In this document: positions 62,990 to 64,000 of the stretch, piece after piece | How the letters are laid out: every line of letters begins with the position of its first letter | Position numbering within the stretch: the first letter of the stretch is position 1 | NCBI GenBank assembly: GCA_036741695.1 | Contig: DAINRU010000005.1 | Span: 45,124 to 109,123, forward strand | Direction of reading: 5' to 3' | From: JAFANK01 sp036741695 | GTDB taxonomy: Bacteria; Vulcanimicrobiota; Vulcanimicrobiia; Eremiobacterales; Eremiobacteraceae | Length of the DNA: 64,000 nt | Program-made: the position numbers and the translations under genes | The notes under the pieces: generated by a model | Database searches by the model: none | Seen by the model: the letters and a program-made list of their open reading frames with translations, nothing else | What the model was told of the DNA's origin: nothing

Positions 62990-63790
62990 CTACTCGGCCG
63001 ATCCCCTGGCCGCGTCCTTGAGCGTGTCCTTCGCCAAGATGCCGCGCAACCACGCCACGGCTCGTGGCACCGCATCACGCTCGTCCTCGGACCCGCGATA
63101 TTCCAATGAGAGGAAACCACGATAGGAATTCTGCCACAAAACTGTCAGCGCGCCGAGGTAATCGATCGTCTCGTCCGCGCCATACGTGTCCAGCCGTGCC
63201 ATTGGCGCGACGACGATCACGGACGTGGGCAGCGCCTCGCCCCATCCGTCGCGTGAGGGCCCGGCGAGCATGGTGGTCGTGGCGGCCAGGCGCAACCACG
63301 CGGAGTCGCACTCCTTCATGGCTCGCTTGACGTCCGCCGGCGTCGAAATCGCCGAGAGCTCGCCCGGTTCGAGCGCAAAGGTGATGTTATATTGCTTTGC
63401 TTGTATGCAAGCGGCCGAAAGACCGCGAATGAGTTCGCGCCACGCGAGCACGGGCGAGCCCGTCTGGGGCGCGGCGGAGAGCCGGACGAGCGGCGCGCCC
63501 AGACCGGCCGCGATCTCGAGAGAGTTGGTGAGCTTGGCGACGTGCTGGTCCACGTCGCTCGCGTCGAAGGCGCTATCGTGATGCAGGCTTGCCACGGTCA
63601 AACAGCGATCGGCGCAGAGCTTTTTGAGCTGCGCGACGTACTCGGTGTCGAGACGGGGGAAATGCGAACGGACGAATTCGACGCCATCGAGCATGAGCTC
63701 GCCGGCGCACAGGTCCACCCATTCGAGCTGGGTGAGATCGCCGGCTGCCAGCGTTTGGGCATAGCTGTGCGAGCTGCAACAGACCTTCAC
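62990..63790 (-). CDS. Sugar phosphate isomerase/epimerase (xylose isomerase-like TIM barrel)
   Basis: 266 residues from GTG 63790. TIM-barrel pattern of AP endonuclease-2/XylA-like family: QLEWVDLCAGELMLDGVEFV, VASLHHDSAFDASDVD, RLSAAPQTG, FALEPGELSAIS and FLSLEYRGSEDERDA. Metal ligands are the Glu residues in ALEPG and SLEYRG and nearby His/Asp. Converts an unknown sugar or inositol derivative; divergent from the PfkB kinase, which could phosphorylate its product. Confidence 0.82.
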   Translation of the reverse strand: MKVCCSSHSYAQTLAAGDLTQLEWVDLCAGELMLDGVEFVRSHFPRLDTEYVAQLKKLCADRCLTVASLHHDSAFDASDVDQHVAKLTNSLEIAAGLGAPLVRLSAAPQTGSPVLAWRELIRGLSAACIQAKQYNITFALEPGELSAISTPADVKRAMKECDSAWLRLAATTTMLAGPSRDGWGEALPTSVIVVAPMARLDTYGADETIDYLGALTVLWQNSYRGFLSLEYRGSEDERDAVPRAVAWLRGILAKDTLKDAARGSAE

Positions 63791-63885
63791 GCCACCATAC
63801 CGCTCGGGCTCGTCAGCATCGCGTTCAACGCCTCGCTGTTCTGCGCTCTGTCTCGCACACCTGCGTTGTCGCAGGCCGGGCGCCT

Positions 63886-64000
63886 GTGAGCTTCACGCTC
63901 TGTGTCGGCGAGGCGCTGGTGGATCTCGTCGCGCAATCGCGACTCGGCGACGTCGGTGCGAGCGAGCTCTTCCGCCGAGCTGCCGGTGGCGCGGTGGCCA
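63886..64000 (+). CDS. PfkB-family carbohydrate kinase (5' part; cut by window end)
   Basis: First 38 codons from GTG 63886. CVGEALVDLVAQ is the usual N-terminal strand, and FRRAAGGAVA is the start of the G-G-N sugar-binding motif (the N falls beyond the window). Likely a sugar or nucleoside kinase; substrate cannot be read from this much. Confidence 0.7.
   Translation, partial: MSFTLCVGEALVDLVAQSRLGDVGASELFRRAAGGAVA

Overview
The window is GC-rich, densely coded chromosomal DNA from a free-living diderm bacterium. Evidence for an outer membrane is a 1,043-residue TonB-dependent receptor, a heptose-nucleotide pathway, three heptosyltransferase-type (GT9) enzymes and an LpxB-like protein. GTG starts and 4-base GTGA/ATGA gene overlaps are common. 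There is no rRNA, tRNA, CRISPR array, insertion sequence or prophage that I can recognise. The mix of receptor type, secreted proteins and a Firmicutes-like L27 fits an uncultured lineage such as Eremiobacterota (WPS-2) or a relative; that placement is inference, not shown by the sequence.

Layout. 1-6.4 kb (+): 3' end of a CCA-adding/poly(A) polymerase-type gene, parA-parB, a secreted GH57-like protein lacking the expected catalytic residues, thiD, trpS. 6.5-17.6 kb (-): an aminotransferase followed by two tiny membrane proteins; the elongasome operon lysA-DUF3465-maf-mreB-mreC-mreD-mrdA; then rpmA (own promoter and terminator), obg and nadD. 17.7-31.9 kb: accessory, mostly exported proteins (SIMPL-like protein, TMEM175-like membrane protein, EXORDIUM-like lipoprotein, YncE/phosphoesterase fusion, DUF4126, GNAT, TonB receptor, S9 peptidase, VOC protein). 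32.0-32.2 kb is a compact divergent control region between a micro-ORF/VOC/peptidase operon and a CGNR zinc-finger regulator whose GTG start coincides with the predicted transcription start. 32.8-34.6 kb: a Cys/Met-type PLP enzyme, a 14-codon lysine-rich micro-gene with its own Shine-Dalgarno and terminator, and a strongly folded non-coding RNA candidate.

34.6-41.7 kb (+): fabF-rnc-smc-purH; smc appears to start at an AUC codon. 41.7-43.2 kb (-): a UPF0718-type permease and its DUF1980/TIGR03943-type partner. 43.3-57.8 kb (+): one long, tightly overlapped gene train hisS-accB-gmhA-gmhB-hldA-hldC-lpxB-like-GT2-GT9-GT9-GT2-GT9-GT2-aspS-dehI-like-ABM-like. It makes ADP-heptose and builds a surface glycan, and sits between two aminoacyl-tRNA synthetases that are neighbours in many bacteria. 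57.7-62.6 kb (-): dgcA-like racemase/epimerase, dgcN-like DUF1611 protein, a peptide-type ABC binding lipoprotein and a C39-like peptidase, together suggesting use of D-glutamate or muropeptides. 62.6-63.0 kb is a hairpin-rich non-coding stretch. A TIM-barrel sugar isomerase and the start of a PfkB sugar kinase end the window.

The most unusual items are the three-way-junction RNA near 34.4 kb, the AUC start of smc, the L27 precursor with a Prp-type cleavage motif, the lysine-rich micro-gene, the CGNR divergent promoter/operator and the inactive-looking GH57 relative.
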